64,000 nucleotides of DNA. Source: Archegozetes longisetosus. Lineage: Eukaryota > Arthropoda > Arachnida > Sarcoptiformes > Trhypochthoniidae. The position numbers and the translations under genes are program-made. The stretch is from positions 11,563,843 through 11,627,842 of the forward strand of contig JAEMBT020000003.1 of NCBI GenBank assembly GCA_018873245.2. Reading direction: 5' to 3'. Shown in pieces: positions 29,673-42,163 of this stretch. A model generated the notes under the pieces. The model was not told the DNA's origin. It saw only the letters and a list, made by a program, of their open reading frames with translations, and did no database searches. Each line of letters opens with the position of its first letter. Position 1 is the first letter of the stretch.

Positions 29673-29777
29673 CACGGGAAATAGTGAGTTCCATGCATCT
29701 CATGAAGTGGAAACATCATTACGTTTATAAAGCAAAGCACTCTATGAGATGCATGGGATCTGCTATTTTTCTCGGGG
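29673..29777. repeat. About 105-bp palindrome
   Basis: CCATGCATCTCATGAAGTG at 29691 is answered by CACTCTATGAGATGCATGGG near 29738, with partly matching flanks. It looks like a very small fold-back element. Confidence 0.6.
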
Positions 29778-30109
29778 TAAAAACCACACCGGATGTCAGA
29801 CAACTCAGATTAATTGAATTTTTTGGTTTTAACTAAAATAAAGAGTTTACAAAAATGAGTGGGAAACAAGACATAACAAAGATTTAGCCCACACAATCAA
29901 ATGGAAACTTGCCCAATTCAAAGTTGAGGACCTTCAGGAACTATTGGCCCGCTTAAAAACTAGAGGCCAAAAAGTTTCGAACTATAGTGAAGATTTTATT
30001 ATTAGATAAATGAACTTTAGATTGATATCAAATTTTGTTTGAAAATAATGAAATTGTTAATTTTTTCGACAATTAAAATTTTTGCATTTTTTTGTTTGAA
30101 CATAATATA

Positions 30110-30627
30110 CTGTCCGTTTTTTAAAAACTAAACTCAAATCCTTATAACAATTTTTCTTTATTATTACTTATGAATCTGAACTTACTAATGAGTAAGTTTA
30201 AAACATAAAACAAAATTTGATCACTTAGTCATTGATATTGAATTAAAAACACTTTTAATCATAAAAAATAATGTTTACAACAAAAGAAAGAATTTTTATT
30301 TTGAAAACTCATTTAACTAAATCTTGTGATAAGGTGAGAGTTGAATTTTTTGAAAAATTTGGTAAAACTAGGCCGACCAATGCAACTATTCTTAGAATTG
30401 AATCAAAGTTTGATGAAACTGGAAGTGTAGCGAATAAAAAGCATAATGGGCGACGCCTATTACAGTTCCGAAGTATACTTGTAATATTATAGTTCATTAT
30501 TAAAGGTTTATTTTTAAACATTCAAATTTCAGTCAATGAGTAAGCGACTTCACTTTTTGACTCACATTCCCAAAAGAAATAAAGTGTTAACTGCAAAATC
30601 TGAGTTTAGTTTTTAAAAGACGGACAG
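30110..30627 (+). mobile_element. Mariner-related miniature element A
   Basis: Inverted ends of about 26 bp (CTGTCCGTTTTTTAAAAACT, one mismatch) are flanked by TA. The interior keeps only a transposase head, MFTTKERIFILKTHLTKSCD to KFDETGSVANKKHNGRR (frame 30271-30492). This is the helix-turn-helix found at the start of some mariner-like transposases (DUF4817 type). The catalytic part is deleted. It abuts element B, which shares its TA. Confidence 0.75.
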
Positions 30628-30629
30628 TA

Positions 30630-31342
30630 CAGGGTAAGAAAAAATGATTTTTCCGTGGTGTAGAACAAAAACTATTATAGTTAGAGCAAAATCGATTGGA
30701 TATTCTGATTCTTCGTTAAAAAGTACATTAAAGAGAGTTTATTCTAAAAGTCAGTATGAGAGCCTTGAGCTTCAATTACAGTAGTTAATCTTTCAGGATA
30801 AGTTAACAATAAATATTCAAATAGATCAGTATTATCTTCAAATGAAATTAAAACTTTTCTCAAATGATTGGAAAAACATCGCAAGAAAAACGATTCAGTC
30901 TATCTTCTCGCAACATTCTTTTTTCAACCTCATCTTTAATTAATGATCCAATATGTTTTGCAGGGTTGAGATTAAGACTGTTACCTGGCTAGAAATCATT
31001 TCCCCAAAAAATAACTCCGCTTCATCAAGTAACTGTTGGGCGACAATGGCTTTCACACAGGGAATTAATTCATTATTTAATCCAGCCATTAATTGCCAAC
31101 TTTTTTTCAAATGATATCAATGAAAATAGTATGAAAAAGCGATTAAAGACGGGTTGTATTAAAATTTGTTGGTTTACTAACAGAATATCGTTCGTTAACA
31201 ACGTTACACGTTTATTAGGTTTTTAAATATAAACGTTATTTAATGTATTTTTTAACGTAAAAATCAGAATATCAAACCGATTTTGCTCTAACTATAATAG
31301 TTTTTGCTCTAGACTACGAGAAAATCATTTTTTCTTACTCTG
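30630..31342 (-). mobile_element. Tc1-like miniature element B with long inverted ends
   Basis: Inverted ends of more than 100 bp (CAGGGTAAGAAAAAATGATT on the left; similar on the right), with TA at both sides. On the minus strand the interior translates to a Tc1-type transposase C-terminus: an FFGEMI/PGNSLNLNPAKHIG box (usual form NSPDLNP.E) then SLIKDEVEKRML. The rest of the enzyme is deleted. The element sits exactly at the TA joint between elements A and C. Confidence 0.75.
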
Positions 31343-31346
31343 TATA

Positions 31347-31837
31347 CAGATTTCCAGAATAAAACTAAACTAAAATTTTGAGTACAATTTTTCTCTAATA
31401 TTACTCATCGATTAGATGCAACTTATAAATAAAGTTTGAAACAAGTAAAATAAATGTTAACTTTTTAATCATAACGTTTGAGATAAAATAAAAGTAGTAT
31501 TTAAAAAGTTGTTCTCAATAAAACAAAGAGTTTTTATTTATAAAACTTATCTGTTAACTATGTCTTGTGATCGAACTAGAGAAGAGTTTGCTGATAAATT
31601 AGGTAAAGAAAGGACCAGCGAATGCGACTATTATTGACATTAATAGCATTAATAAACATATGTTGTAGAGAACATTTCTAAACACTATTTTTGTATACCA
31701 CATTAGATTCATAACAGTTCATTTTAATAGATCACATTTTCAGTAAATGAGTAATTGATATTACTTGCGACTAAAATATCAAGTTGTAAAAGCCTTTAAC
31801 TGCTTTGTCTGAGTTTAGTTTTATTTTGGACAATCTG
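31347..31837 (+). mobile_element. Mariner-related miniature element C, relative of A
   Basis: Inverted ends (CAGATTTCCAGAATAAAACT on the left; right end similar) are flanked by TA. Like A, it keeps a damaged transposase head: a KTYLLTMSCDRTREEFADKLGK segment aligns with KTHLTKSCDKVRVEFFEKFGK. The shared AAAACTAAACTCA block in the ends marks A and C as one family. Confidence 0.65.
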
Positions 31838-31869
31838 TATTTTCACGTATAACTCGCAAAGGTTTTTAT

Positions 31870-32215
31870 TTTAGTAAACTTTAAAACTTAATGTCCTATA
31901 GACCAATTTTTATCAATCAATATTGAACTTTATTAATGAGTTCAATTTGGTTGCAGTCGAATAATAAGATGTGTACTACAGGAAAGGCTGCATTAACTCT
32001 GTTATTAATCCTAGCAATTGCACCACTTAAATGGAAACTAAAGGTTTGAACCTTTTCTATTCTCGAACATCCATTTCATAGAATAAAGTTAATATCCTCA
32101 ATAATCGCTTCGTTAGTTATCAAACTCTGTTGAACATGTTTCTGATCATAAAATTTGTATCTCATATTTGATGTTTGCATTTTCACTAATTCAAACTTTC
32201 ATGGGGCAATCCGAA
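31870..32215 (+). pseudogene. Fourth chemoreceptor-like fragment (last exon)
   Basis: Read across frames, LKWKLKV, then SYQTLLNMFLIIKFVSHI and CIFTNSNFHG match the last-exon pieces at 11.4-11.6 and 16.3-16.5 kb. No upstream exon is visible. Frameshifts and stops are present. Family assignment is inferred from the other copies. Confidence 0.4.
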
Positions 32216-33650
32216 GCTTAATGTGGTTGAGTATTAATACATCATTGATCTCATTTCAGCATCTGTTAGGATCCTCGATGCATTTTATTGGTTATTGATT
32301 CAAGTAATTTCATTACATTATGTAGCCTTGAAGTAAAAAATAAGCATTGTTCGAACAAACTATTTCATTAATTTATGAATATTCAGAATTTGCGAATAGG
32401 TTCAATAAGATATTATATACTAAAATGTAAACTGCGATAAAATTTATTTAATTGCAGAAAATTATGATCGATGTGCGAATAGAAAAATAAATTAATTAGT
32501 CAAGAATATAATTCAAATTAGATTCAAAGTTGAATAAGATGTTCTTAAGGTTTATTATCCATTAATCATAAAACGTACAGAATTAAAGATTAATCTATTA
32601 ATTATAACTGTAACATTTCTTATTTATTATTGTTTGCTTAAACCAATAAATTTAATTTCATGCTGCTCATAACTTTTATCTTATTAAAAAAGTTTAATTC
32701 TCCAATTATTAGAAAAAATAATATAAGCACATGTTCATATGATCCCACATCATTTGAAAAATGTGGAGCTTTCAACTTAGAAAAAATTGATCAGAATATG
32801 CACCAATTATTTCATATCCTTCTTGAATTTCTGACGATAAACAAGTTAGATTAATCAAATATTAACTTTTTAATCTGCACTTATTTATCAATAATTGATG
32901 AAATTAAATGCTATTTATTCTTTTGAAATGTGTTCCTAAATAATTAATACATTTCGTTTCATAATACGCTTTGTAAAGGATTTCTCTATTATTAATCTTC
33001 TTACTCACCTATTTATAACTTTATCAAAAGCATGTAAAGCAATAAAGTTTGAATTTTCCTTCTTTTAGTAAGTCATTTAACAGATTTTACTGATCTGCAA
33101 CTTTCTTGTCTATAATTCCATGAACAGTAAAGAGTTTTTCGTGGGAAACATAAAAATTTCTTTATTTATGAAATGCAGCTGATTTTGAAGGTCTAAAAAA
33201 AGTCTTAAACTACAAGGTTAAGAATAGTTAGAAAAATATTTAACAGGTATAAACTCTATTTAATAATTGAGGACAGTCCAGTATAAAATTACAATTTTAC
33301 GAAATTTCACATTGTATTATTCTGCTTTTTGTTGACGCATAGACTCAATGAACAAGTTGAGAAAACTTTTCATACTCTGGCCTCATGAGAGATATTTTCA
33401 TCATATCTAAAAGGATTTTCATAACAAATTAGTATAGGAAAAAAAGAGCTAAAAACTAACCTATAGTAGAGTTATTTAGGCTTAAGCGTCTATCTTAGTA
33501 TTTGAAAATGTGGGCGTTTAAATATTGATAAAAATTAATATTAATTATTAATCTTTTGATAAAACTAAAAAAAATGAGATAAATTTATGTTCATAGCCCT
33601 GTATTGGTGCTAACCAGACATGCCTATCATGCCTACGATCACAGAATTAA
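32216..33650. other. Intergenic, AT-rich, nothing recognised
   Basis: The frame at 32660-32854 has no domain or splice context that would support it. Confidence 0.4.
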
Positions 33651-33658
33651 TATAAATA
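33651..33658 (+). promoter_or_regulatory. Possible TATA box of the small secreted-protein gene
   Basis: TATAAATA lies 94 bp upstream of the ATG at 33745, on the same strand and at a plausible distance. Confidence 0.4.
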
Positions 33659-33744
33659 CTCTAATTTAATCTTATACTTTATCAGTTTTGAAGAGCTTTT
33701 GATTCCTTTTCAAAAGTGACAAAATTTCAGTTCTAAAATTTGTG

Positions 33745-34278
33745 ATGTATTTCGTGATTGTAGTCTGTCTTGTTTCATCAGCTTTTTTGCCATCACTGAA
33801 AGCGACCCCGACTAAAAGCAATTGTCTTAGATTAAGGGGTGCTATTGAAGAGGCAGGAGGTATGCATCGTTTATGAACTAAATTAATTTTATAATCTTTT
33901 AAGCAAAAATACCTGACGAGCTCTTATTCTCAAAATAGAGCTTCGAGTTCGTATCTTATTTTAGAATTTTTTCAAAAGTTTATTCAGCTTATGATAAAGT
34001 ATTTGTTTTACCTATATTCCAAATTTTTATCGGTCAATTAATTTTAAACAGATTTTTTTGAGTTTGCTTAGAAAATCATTACTTTCATCATTTTGCAGAA
34101 TAACAGGTATAATAGAATTTTTATTTTTAATCTTGAAGGTATAGAAAAGTTTGCAGCTATGAATGGAGTTGTTTTTGATGCTGTATTTGGTTTCTACAAA
34201 GACTGTGTTTTGGCCAAAGAAGGAATTCGATTCAAACGTATATTGGATAGAGATCTCAAAAAACATATAACTATTTAG
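33745..34278 (+). CDS. Small secreted protein, two exons, unknown function
   Basis: Exon 1 (33745-33859) ends at GAG|GTATGC. Exon 2 (34139-34278) begins after a TTTTTAATCTTGAAG acceptor. Both junctions are phase 1 and rejoin as GGT, giving 84 residues. Residues 1-20 form a clear signal peptide (MYFVIVVCLVSSAF...), with cleavage likely near the following Thr-Pro. The mature part has two Cys (27 and 61), which could form one disulfide, a central EEAGGIEKFAAMNGVVFDAV helix-like stretch and a basic end (FKRILDRDLKKH). I do not recognise the family. A nearer acceptor at TTTTGCAG (34098) gives the wrong phase. A secreted effector, peptide precursor or structural protein are all possible; the sequence does not choose between them. 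Confidence 0.6.
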
Positions 34279-35466
34279 AAACTAAAGTAATGTTAATTTC
34301 GAACCTTCTTTTACTTAATGTTAACGGAATTTCATGTTATTCTTGAACTAACCAATGAGTAGATATCATTTAATAATAATTATCCTGATAATAAATGTTA
34401 AAGAGTTATTCTGGAAATGACTTTATCTGAAAAATCTCAAAATTTTGAAAAAATTGATTTGTAAACTCAAATTGGTTTCAATTGAACCTGAGGTGCAAAC
34501 TGAGTTTTAATAAATAAAATCATTATAAATGAAATATTCTAATACATTCATTAATTTGGCGTAAATGTCAATAAGCAATTCAAATTAAACTATTTTAAAT
34601 TTGCCGAGACTGGATCTGTCCGCAGACTGTCACAGAAGGCGAGCATTTTGCAGTAACCGCAATGTTATCTTAAGCCCTTTTTAACAATTTTTTCAAGAAA
34701 TTAATTTTGAGCGGTAGTGTATATTGGTTCAAAATTAATTTCTTAAAAAGACTGTCAAAAAAGGACTTAATTAAGATGATATTGAGGTTATTGCAAAGTG
34801 CTCGCCTTGTGTGACGGTCTGGGGATGTGTTTCAGCCCCTAGTATCCCATCAAAAAATGCTATTTTCTTAATCACCGTTAAGTTGTAGATTCACTTCTAT
34901 TGATATTCACAGATGCAGGCCTCGTTTTGATTTCTTCAGTCGTAATTTCCTCTTTTTGCCACATTTACTACAATTTTGTTGTCAGCTCGATTTGTTGTAC
35001 AGAGTTTTTGACCACTTCTTATTAAAATACGAGCTGTTCAGAATGTATTGATCTTTTAACGATCTCATTAAACACACAAGGAACTTTATTCTATCATTTC
35101 GGTTGTGGTATGATATTGTTTAGCTTCCTTACTTATACGAAACATCTGAGGAGGTTCGGCTTTGGTAAATTCCCATAATTTGACCATTTTTTCAAAAAAT
35201 TTAATTTTAAATCAATATATCTCAAAAATGTTTTATTCAGTTGATATTCTGTTTACTTTAATTTCAAAAAATTGTACAATGACTTTTGTCACTCGGATTC
35301 AGTAAAAACAAATATTTACTTATTTATGATCGTATAAAGCGAAGAAAATTTTTTAATTGTCTATAACTCTACTGAAAGTGTGAAACTATTCAATATATAA
35401 CTATTTTTTATATCATTCGAATCACAAATTATTACTCTATAATCTAGGACAAAGTCCGCCAAAATT
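34279..35466. other. Intergenic with one palindrome
   Basis: Apart from the fold-back at 34612-34832, the stretch is AT-rich. The word TTTTGAGCGGTAGTGTAT (34708) recurs with one change at 36072. Its reverse complement, ACACTACCGCTCAAAA, resembles Tc1-type element ends. Confidence 0.4.
34612..34832. repeat. About 220-bp fold-back palindrome
   Basis: CAGACTGTCACAGAAGGCGA on the left is answered by TCGCCTTGTGTGACGGTCTG on the right. The arms continue through AAGAAATTAATTTTGA and its complement to a short centre near 34720. It is non-coding. Confidence 0.7.
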
Positions 35467-36012
35467 GACTCACTAGGGAGTTTTTTGGGTGTCACAAAGA
35501 AATTTTAATTATTTTTGGCTAAAATATACGTCAATATAAGTAATTGAAAATTTCATAAAAATTAGCTGCTGAGCTACTAAATTTTTTTATAAATTGAGTA
35601 TTTAAAAAGCAGGTCTCTAAAGATTACTTGTATTGCCGTAACAACATCTAATACAAAATATATTGAACCGCTATTGCAATCATTATTAAAATTGCCTTTA
35701 TTTGATTACTGTGTTGAATTTTAATAAGTTTCATAATTGATACTTGAATTCAAGTAAACTTTAATTCTATTTTCTTATACTTTTATAACAAGACTGGAAT
35801 GGTATGCCTATTATTGTTATAATAGGCATACTATTATAATAGATTACCATTATTGCCCATATTAAGTACTTTCAATTAAATTGCAATTTAAGCATTAAAA
35901 ACATAATCTCAGCAGCTAATTTTTTCATAATTTTAAACAATTTATATTGATATATATTTTAGCCAAAAATAATTAAAATTGCTTTGTGACACCCAAAAAA
36001 CCTTCCTAGTCA
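35467..36012. mobile_element. Miniature element with about 110-bp inverted ends
   Basis: The left end holds TTTTTTGGGTGTCACAAAGA, then TTATTTTTGGCTAAAATATA and TTAGCTGCTGAG. The right end repeats all of these in inverted order. The interior includes a small palindrome around TATGCCTATTATTGTTATAA (35815-35835). There is no coding sequence. It is probably a non-autonomous DNA transposon. Confidence 0.65.
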
Positions 36013-36289
36013 GTAATTATTAAGCTATGTTCACTCAAAGGTAAAACATCGAGTCAATTACTTTTTTCACACTTTTGAGCGGCAGTGTATGTAGGGTGGG
36101 CCAGAAGTCACTTGACAGTTTAAATTACTAATTTTTCAGTAAATTGTTCAATTTTCAAAATATTTTTATTTCAAAATACAATAATGGGAAATAAGTATAG
36201 ACTATATGACGACGTTTTCATTGTGAGCTCATTCTACGACTATCACTTATGCGATCTTGAGTCATCATGCACTGTACTGCACCGTATCT

Positions 36290-36475
36290 TGAGCTTAAAC
36301 TCGAGTGTATTTCAAAGATCGAGTTAACGGCAGTAACTCCGAAAGTATTAGCGAACTGGAAACGACCATTACACGTAAGGTTGAACGGATTAATGAATAA
36401 AAGTTGCGCACTGTAATGAATAATTTTGCTAAAAGATTACATCAAGTGACAGTCGCAAAAGAATCTCACTGGTGA
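36290..36475 (+). pseudogene. Mariner-type transposase tail fragment
   Basis: The translation RVYFKDRVNGSNSESISELE, then TTITRKVERINE and an NFAKRLHQVTVAKESH end fit the C-terminal helices of mariner-like transposases (RVYRTPV...LKQRI...NFQRRL...GGH). One stop interrupts it. An end-like sequence, AGGGTGGGCCAGAAGTCACT, lies at about 36095, but its partner is not seen. Confidence 0.5.
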
Positions 36476-37240
36476 TCCGGCTGATGGGTCTGAGAAGATT
36501 CTCGATCCCCTACCCTCAAATGTGATGCATCACTAGATCCAGTTCGTCGAATTGAACATTTTGATACCATATCTAACCACTCCTAACCCAAACTTGACCA
36601 CTTCTAGCCAACTCTCGACAACTCCTGACGGAGGTGGCCGACCCCACCGAGTGATATATTGTTTGACTTAGGACATCGAACTGGGTATTTTGATACCTCA
36701 TATGATTAATTATCTCGAGTAGTGCTCGAGATATTAAACATTTAGCACGTTTGCATAGTTACCAAGAAGCAAACATGGCGTATAGGTGCCACCCAGACCT
36801 AACTCCATCGAAAATGAATAAACTTGGCTTTACCAAATTGTAACCCAAACCTAGCATGATATTAACTAATGGAGAAAAGGTCAGGCTGCTTCGCGACCTA
36901 ACTTATTTTCCTTTAGTACGTACCAAGCTTATTTGGGTCATGACTTGAGAAATCCAGGTTTATTATTGCGAGGCACTAAACTAAACATCGGTGAATATCT
37001 TGAGAACAACTTGTGATAATTGATTAAGTGAGGTATCAAAATGTTCGGCTCGATATCCTGAGTACAATGATATATCACTTGACGGGGTTAGCCACTCTCG
37101 TCGGAAGTTAGCCAGAAGTGGTCACATTCTGGCCTGATGTGGTCAAGTGTGGTGTCAAAATGCTCAGCTCGACAAACTGAATCTAATGATGCATCATACT
37201 TGGAGGTGAGGGATTGGGAACCCCCTTAGATCCATTAGCC
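36470..37240. repeat. 0.77-kb fold-back element with internal subrepeats
   Basis: The arms are about 250-270 bp. GATGCATCACTAGATCCAGT on the left pairs with its imperfect complement near 37175, and GAGTGATATATTGT (36650) with its complement near 37065. Each arm also holds two copies of a unit containing a TCGA(A/G)CTG..(C/A)ATTTTGATACC motif. The arms are less AT-rich than the surroundings. No coding sequence is seen. Confidence 0.75.
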
Positions 37241-39460
37241 CGGATTGACCTTTCTGAAAATTGACCAACTCTCTAAAAAATGATTAGAAATGAAAAATGT
37301 CAAATGAATTTTGGTTCGCCCGATATTTATACAAGCACAGACCAAAATTAAGTATATTTGGTCAAAGGTTGAAAGTTATTCATTACGAAGAAGTACAACT
37401 TTTTATGGGTATCCTTTAAGAGAGTCTCGATTGTATAACAAATTAGATAGAGTAGGACCTTGTTAGTTTGAAAAATTCAAAATAAAGATTTTGTTCAAAA
37501 TACAATTCATTCTTTGAGTATTTCTTCAGTTTTAATATAATGAATGGCTCTTGATTTTTCTTATTCGATAAGAAATTATTCGCTTCAAACATTTATAATT
37601 TTGTTCTTTTGTTTCATGATCATTAAAATACTATTTGATATTTTGAAATTAGGCTTCTTCATAATATCTCTATTTGTGCTCCATTTTTGCCATTATTTCG
37701 TAGTTTAATTATTCCGTGTTTTTCTTTAATATTGAATATTATATTATTGATTTTGCAACACAAAATTTATCTCATCAAATTAAACTGTTTTTAATGCACT
37801 CAAAAAGTAAACAAATAAATATTTTGCTTAAAACATTGTTTAATAATAATGATTTAACGTAAAAATCTGATGTCACATTATATTGAGTAAGAGGAAAGTG
37901 TTTTACTTTCCGCTAAATGGATATTCTAAAAATCTCTAGGTGGAGTAATGTTAATAACTCAGGTGAACAAGCGTACAGTATATTGTCAAAATTATTTTCG
38001 TGACTCGGTATCTCATTGAGAATGAAAAACTCGATCTAAGTTTTTCATTTAGTATGACTTTACTAGCCTAAAGATTTGAAAACAGGGGCCTCGATGCAAG
38101 ATTCCAAATCCTTTTACCTAATTCCCTACCTAAGAGTCTGGCTGGACTCGATAGAGAACATCATGTGTAGCTATTATGCTTTAATAAAAGTTTTACAACT
38201 TTACATACCACTTACCTAAGGTGCAACTAAAGTTGATAGAAATGAAGAAAAAGGTTGTCTATTTTACAAGAATTTTATTATGCATAACATGAAGTTACAA
38301 AGCATAACTGAGATATTACTGAAGATTCTCTATCTCCCCTCTCTGACTTTCTCTAAGACTGTCCCTTTATATAATTTTCTTTGGTTTCCCACGTTTTTCT
38401 AAATTTAAAACTGAATCTACACTGTTCGATTGTTTATTTATACTAAAATTAAATTATACTATATTGGGTCATTTTAAAGAGAAAGTCATTACAGAAAGTG
38501 TTATAAATCATTGGACGTTTTAAAAGCTAATTACAAAAAGTGCTAGTGCTAAGCCTTTTCAAATTAATATCTAAGCTATTTTAGTATTCTGTGTTTGTTA
38601 GATATAAATAAATTTCACAATATTGCATATAATTCAAATTCAATCACAAAAAAATTGAACGACACTAAGTGCATGGTTTGAGCACTTTCTAAATTTCTAA
38701 AATTTTACACCAATTATTTATACCTAATTGAAAATTTAGTTTGAAGACAAAATAAACAGCTAGTAATGAGTTAATGCAAAACAAATTATTTAAATTAGTA
38801 AACAATAAAATTTAAAGTACATAAAAAAAACTTATTTAATTTATATAACGGAATAAATTCGAAATGAGTGACAAATGTTAGTTAATGAATGTTAGAATAG
38901 AAGAAAATCTAATCCTGAGCTCAATTTCGTTTTTTAAGTTAGTCTTATATGAAATAAAATTCTATTTTCTCGCATAAATCTGTAAAAAGTCTGGTTTTCA
39001 AGATTAAAATTGAAATTAAAATTTTTTAACTGCATTTTCGGTATTTATAAACACTTAAAAATTTATTTTAAAATGAGTTTTTTCTCGTTTAAAGAAGAGT
39101 TCCTAAATGACATTGGCCCCGGCCCCCTCAGATATGTATAAACTAATTTTTCATAGAACAATAAAATTAGTCTACTTTTGGAAACTTTGACTATTATGAA
39201 TTTCATTTAATTGAATCTGATCAAAATTGAAAGTAGTTTGTCTATTAATTTTGATGTCAAAGTCCACAATGTGTTGTTTGAATTTTCAGGGTTTAAACGT
39301 TCAAAAATTTATTGCAAGAAAATGTTCAATGTTTCTTTGACAGAAACCTTGTATTTGAATAAGATTTTGAGTAAAGATTAATCTTAAAAATATTTTAAAC
39401 ATTCATCTACATAAAAAAAAACGAATTAAAGTAGTATTGAAAGATTTTCGTCTTTTTAAC
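37241..39460. other. Intergenic, AT-rich, nothing recognised
   Basis: No frame or repeat structure could be supported over these 2.2 kb. Confidence 0.4.
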
Positions 39461-39566
39461 TATGGTGCCCCAAATGACCCAACCCGATCTTTGAATAAAA
39501 ATAAAGTTCACGATTAGATCTTACAAATACTTTGATTTTTTTGTTTGGGTCTTTTGGGGCACCATA
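39461..39566. mobile_element. Tiny miniature element (about 106 bp)
   Basis: TATGGTGCCCCAAATGACCC at the left is matched by its near-complement GGGTCTTTTGGGGCACCATA at the right. The interior is AT-rich. A TA at each end would suit a Tc1/mariner-type target. Confidence 0.65.
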
Positions 39567-39879
39567 TTTTTAAAAATTTTTGAAAATTTTTTTCATTATA
39601 AAATTTTAATTTCTGAATCAATAAGTTTTATATTTTGGTGGTAACAATTATTGATTGTACTGATATTTTTAGTGAAAAAAAAAATTTTCAAAAATCGTCA
39701 ACGGTTTTCTTGTAGTTGAATTTTGAATTTCTGAGCTTTGTAAATTTCTAGCATTTTTAATATAGGTTGAAGCTGAAGGTCATGAGCAGGAACTATCCTT
39801 AATTTTAGCCTCCTTATCAATATAAAAAATATCAACAAAATCGGAGGTTGGGGGCCGAGGTCTATGGGGTCGCGGAACT

Positions 39880-40425
39880 CTACTTTTAGATATTTCGAGC
39901 TCGATATTTTGAAATCACTTATTTTGAAATTGTTTATTTTAAAATTTCTATTAAATAGTTTTTAAATGTTGGGTGAAAGGAAAGTTTGTTACTTATAAGA
40001 GAAAGGTTTTGCATTTATGTCATGTAAGACGAGTGGTACCTCAGATGAAAGAGTAATTTATCATAAGCGCTTAGGCTAACATTAATAGGAAACACAAGCG
40101 TTAAATAAATAACCAAATAAACTGGCATCAATCATATTGCATCAGCCACAGGGATCGTTTCACGTAAAATTTGACAATTCAATGTATTTTAATTTGCAAT
40201 GTTACTGATGATGATTTATTTATCTGTCTGACGCACGGGTTTCTAAAAATGTTAACCTAAGTGCCTTTGACGAGCTGCTCTTTCGTCTGAGGTATCATTC
40301 ATCTTACATAAGATAAGTAGAAAACCTTCCTCTTATAAGCAACAATCTTTCCTTTCACTCAACATTTAAAAACTATTTGATAGAAATTCAAAATAAACAG
40401 TTTCAAAATGTTGAGTCTCTACTGT
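39880..40425. repeat. 0.54-kb fold-back, Tigger-like outer ends
   Basis: The arms of about 230 bp include TAGTTTTTAAATGTTGGGTG and its complement near 40360, and TACCTCAGATGAAAGAG and its complement near 40285. The outermost bases, CAGTAGAGACTC on the inverted right end and a CTCTACTTTTAGA left end, vaguely recall pogo/Tigger ends. It is non-coding. Confidence 0.65.
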
Positions 40426-42163
40426 GTTATTAACATTATCTCTGATGAAGAAATGACATCATATTTTTAAGGTTTCAAAATAGAAGAATGAAAAATTGAT
40501 TCAATTTCGCTAGAACTGACGCAGGAGGTTAGGGACTACGTAATGACCGATTTCAAAATTATTTTTGTGGCATGAATAACACGCTATATGATGTCCGAAG
40601 AAACATATAATAAAGGCTAACCGCCTAACATGTAGAAACCATAACCACCTAAAAAGCCGCTTTTCAATGCATGGATATTATAGTTATTAACATATTTTTG
40701 TTTGATTTCTTACTATTTTCAGTGGGAAAGCATATCAAAACTTATTAGATATTCATATAAATTGAAATTAATTTTACTTAACGTTTCAATTCAAATGAAA
40801 GTCCAATATTCTTAATAACTCTGCTCATTTGAAAAGCTACTCGAAAACTAAGCAAACATAAAACTAATGAGCAATAGTCCGATATTTCCTTTGTATTTTA
40901 GAAACTGAAAGATATATTTTCTGAGAGACAACAAATATGAAAACTTAGAACTACTAATACATAAAAACTGATTTTTAAACATGAAATTTTCGTTTTTTGC
41001 TCAAAACGATTTCAAAATCATTAGAAGATTTTCTTTATTAATGGTGTTATTTCCGCTCAATCTGGGATTTTACACAATAAGAGTTTATATTCCCTACGCA
41101 AGAATATATAGAAATCAATAGCAATCAATCATAGGAAATCACATTTTTAATGATCATAACTTCTAAGTGTCTGGCGGTCAACCTTTTCTATGTATCTTTT
41201 CGAACATGATGAACAAGAAATTCAAACTGTAAAAATATTTTCGAAATCGTTCATTACATAGTCTCGAACTTCCTTTACGAATATAATTATGCTCTCATTT
41301 CATCAAAAACCATTTCAATAATCAATTTAGTTGTTGTTTTGTCCGATAATAGAGTGATACATTGTCACAGTTTGATCTTAATTAACATCTAATTGCATGA
41401 ATTTATTAAAAGTTATCTTAGATTAATTAATACTTGAACATTTTTTCCTTTGATCGAACTACATAAATATCTTAACAGATATAAACGAACGGCAATCAAA
41501 AGTTTTTTATAAGTATAAAACATTACGAAAATACTAATTATATCCATTAGTCTGATTAAATAGACGAAAATGAGTTTTTCTGCTTATGTTCCCAATAATG
41601 AACTTTACTAAATAAAAATTCGCTTTTATAAGCAAGGTTAAGATATAGAGTACAGTAACATCTGTAAGGATATAGTATTTTATTTTGTTTTAGGCTTGAA
41701 AATATAATTTTATTTGTTGTTGACTGCTTTAGATCTATTGTTCTAATGCTGTTAAACTTTATTCTAGATGTATATAATGAATAAACATTAAGATGATAGG
41801 GCTATTGACAACAAAAGGATTAGACTTTTGGACGACTTTAAAAGCTTAATGCGTCGCCCCAACTCCAATAAGGCCAATACTTGAACCCTTCTTACAAGTT
41901 TGTTAGAAATACCAGTAAATAAGTAAATATTTGTTAGGTATAGAGAAAGAAAGTAAAAGTTTAGAAGCTCAATACACTTCAACCTTTACACATTCATTAA
42001 CTGAATTCAAAGGCACTTATCTCCAATGAATGACTGAAAATGTTGTCTAGAAAGTGAATATTGAGTGAATAAATCGAAAATTAGTCAACACTCAGACATT
42101 AAAAACCAATTCGACTAAAACTTCTCGAAAGTTTTTCAGCTTGACTTGAACCCCAGTTGCAAT
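40426..42163. other. Intergenic, AT-rich, nothing recognised
   Basis: The frame at 41788-41982 (-) starts from a non-ATG codon and has no domain. No repeats were found. Confidence 0.4.

Larger units (their letters stand above)
28996..30107. other. Intergenic with TA runs and miniature-element scraps
   Basis: Short TA microsatellites occur near 29020 and 29135. Besides the Tigger-like end and the small palindrome listed separately, nothing is recognised. Confidence 0.45.

Noticed and set aside
34093..34138. Upstream part of the second exon frame of the small secreted gene, using the TTTTGCAG acceptor
   Set aside because: Joining exon 1 there puts a stop immediately in frame; the acceptor at 34138 restores phase.
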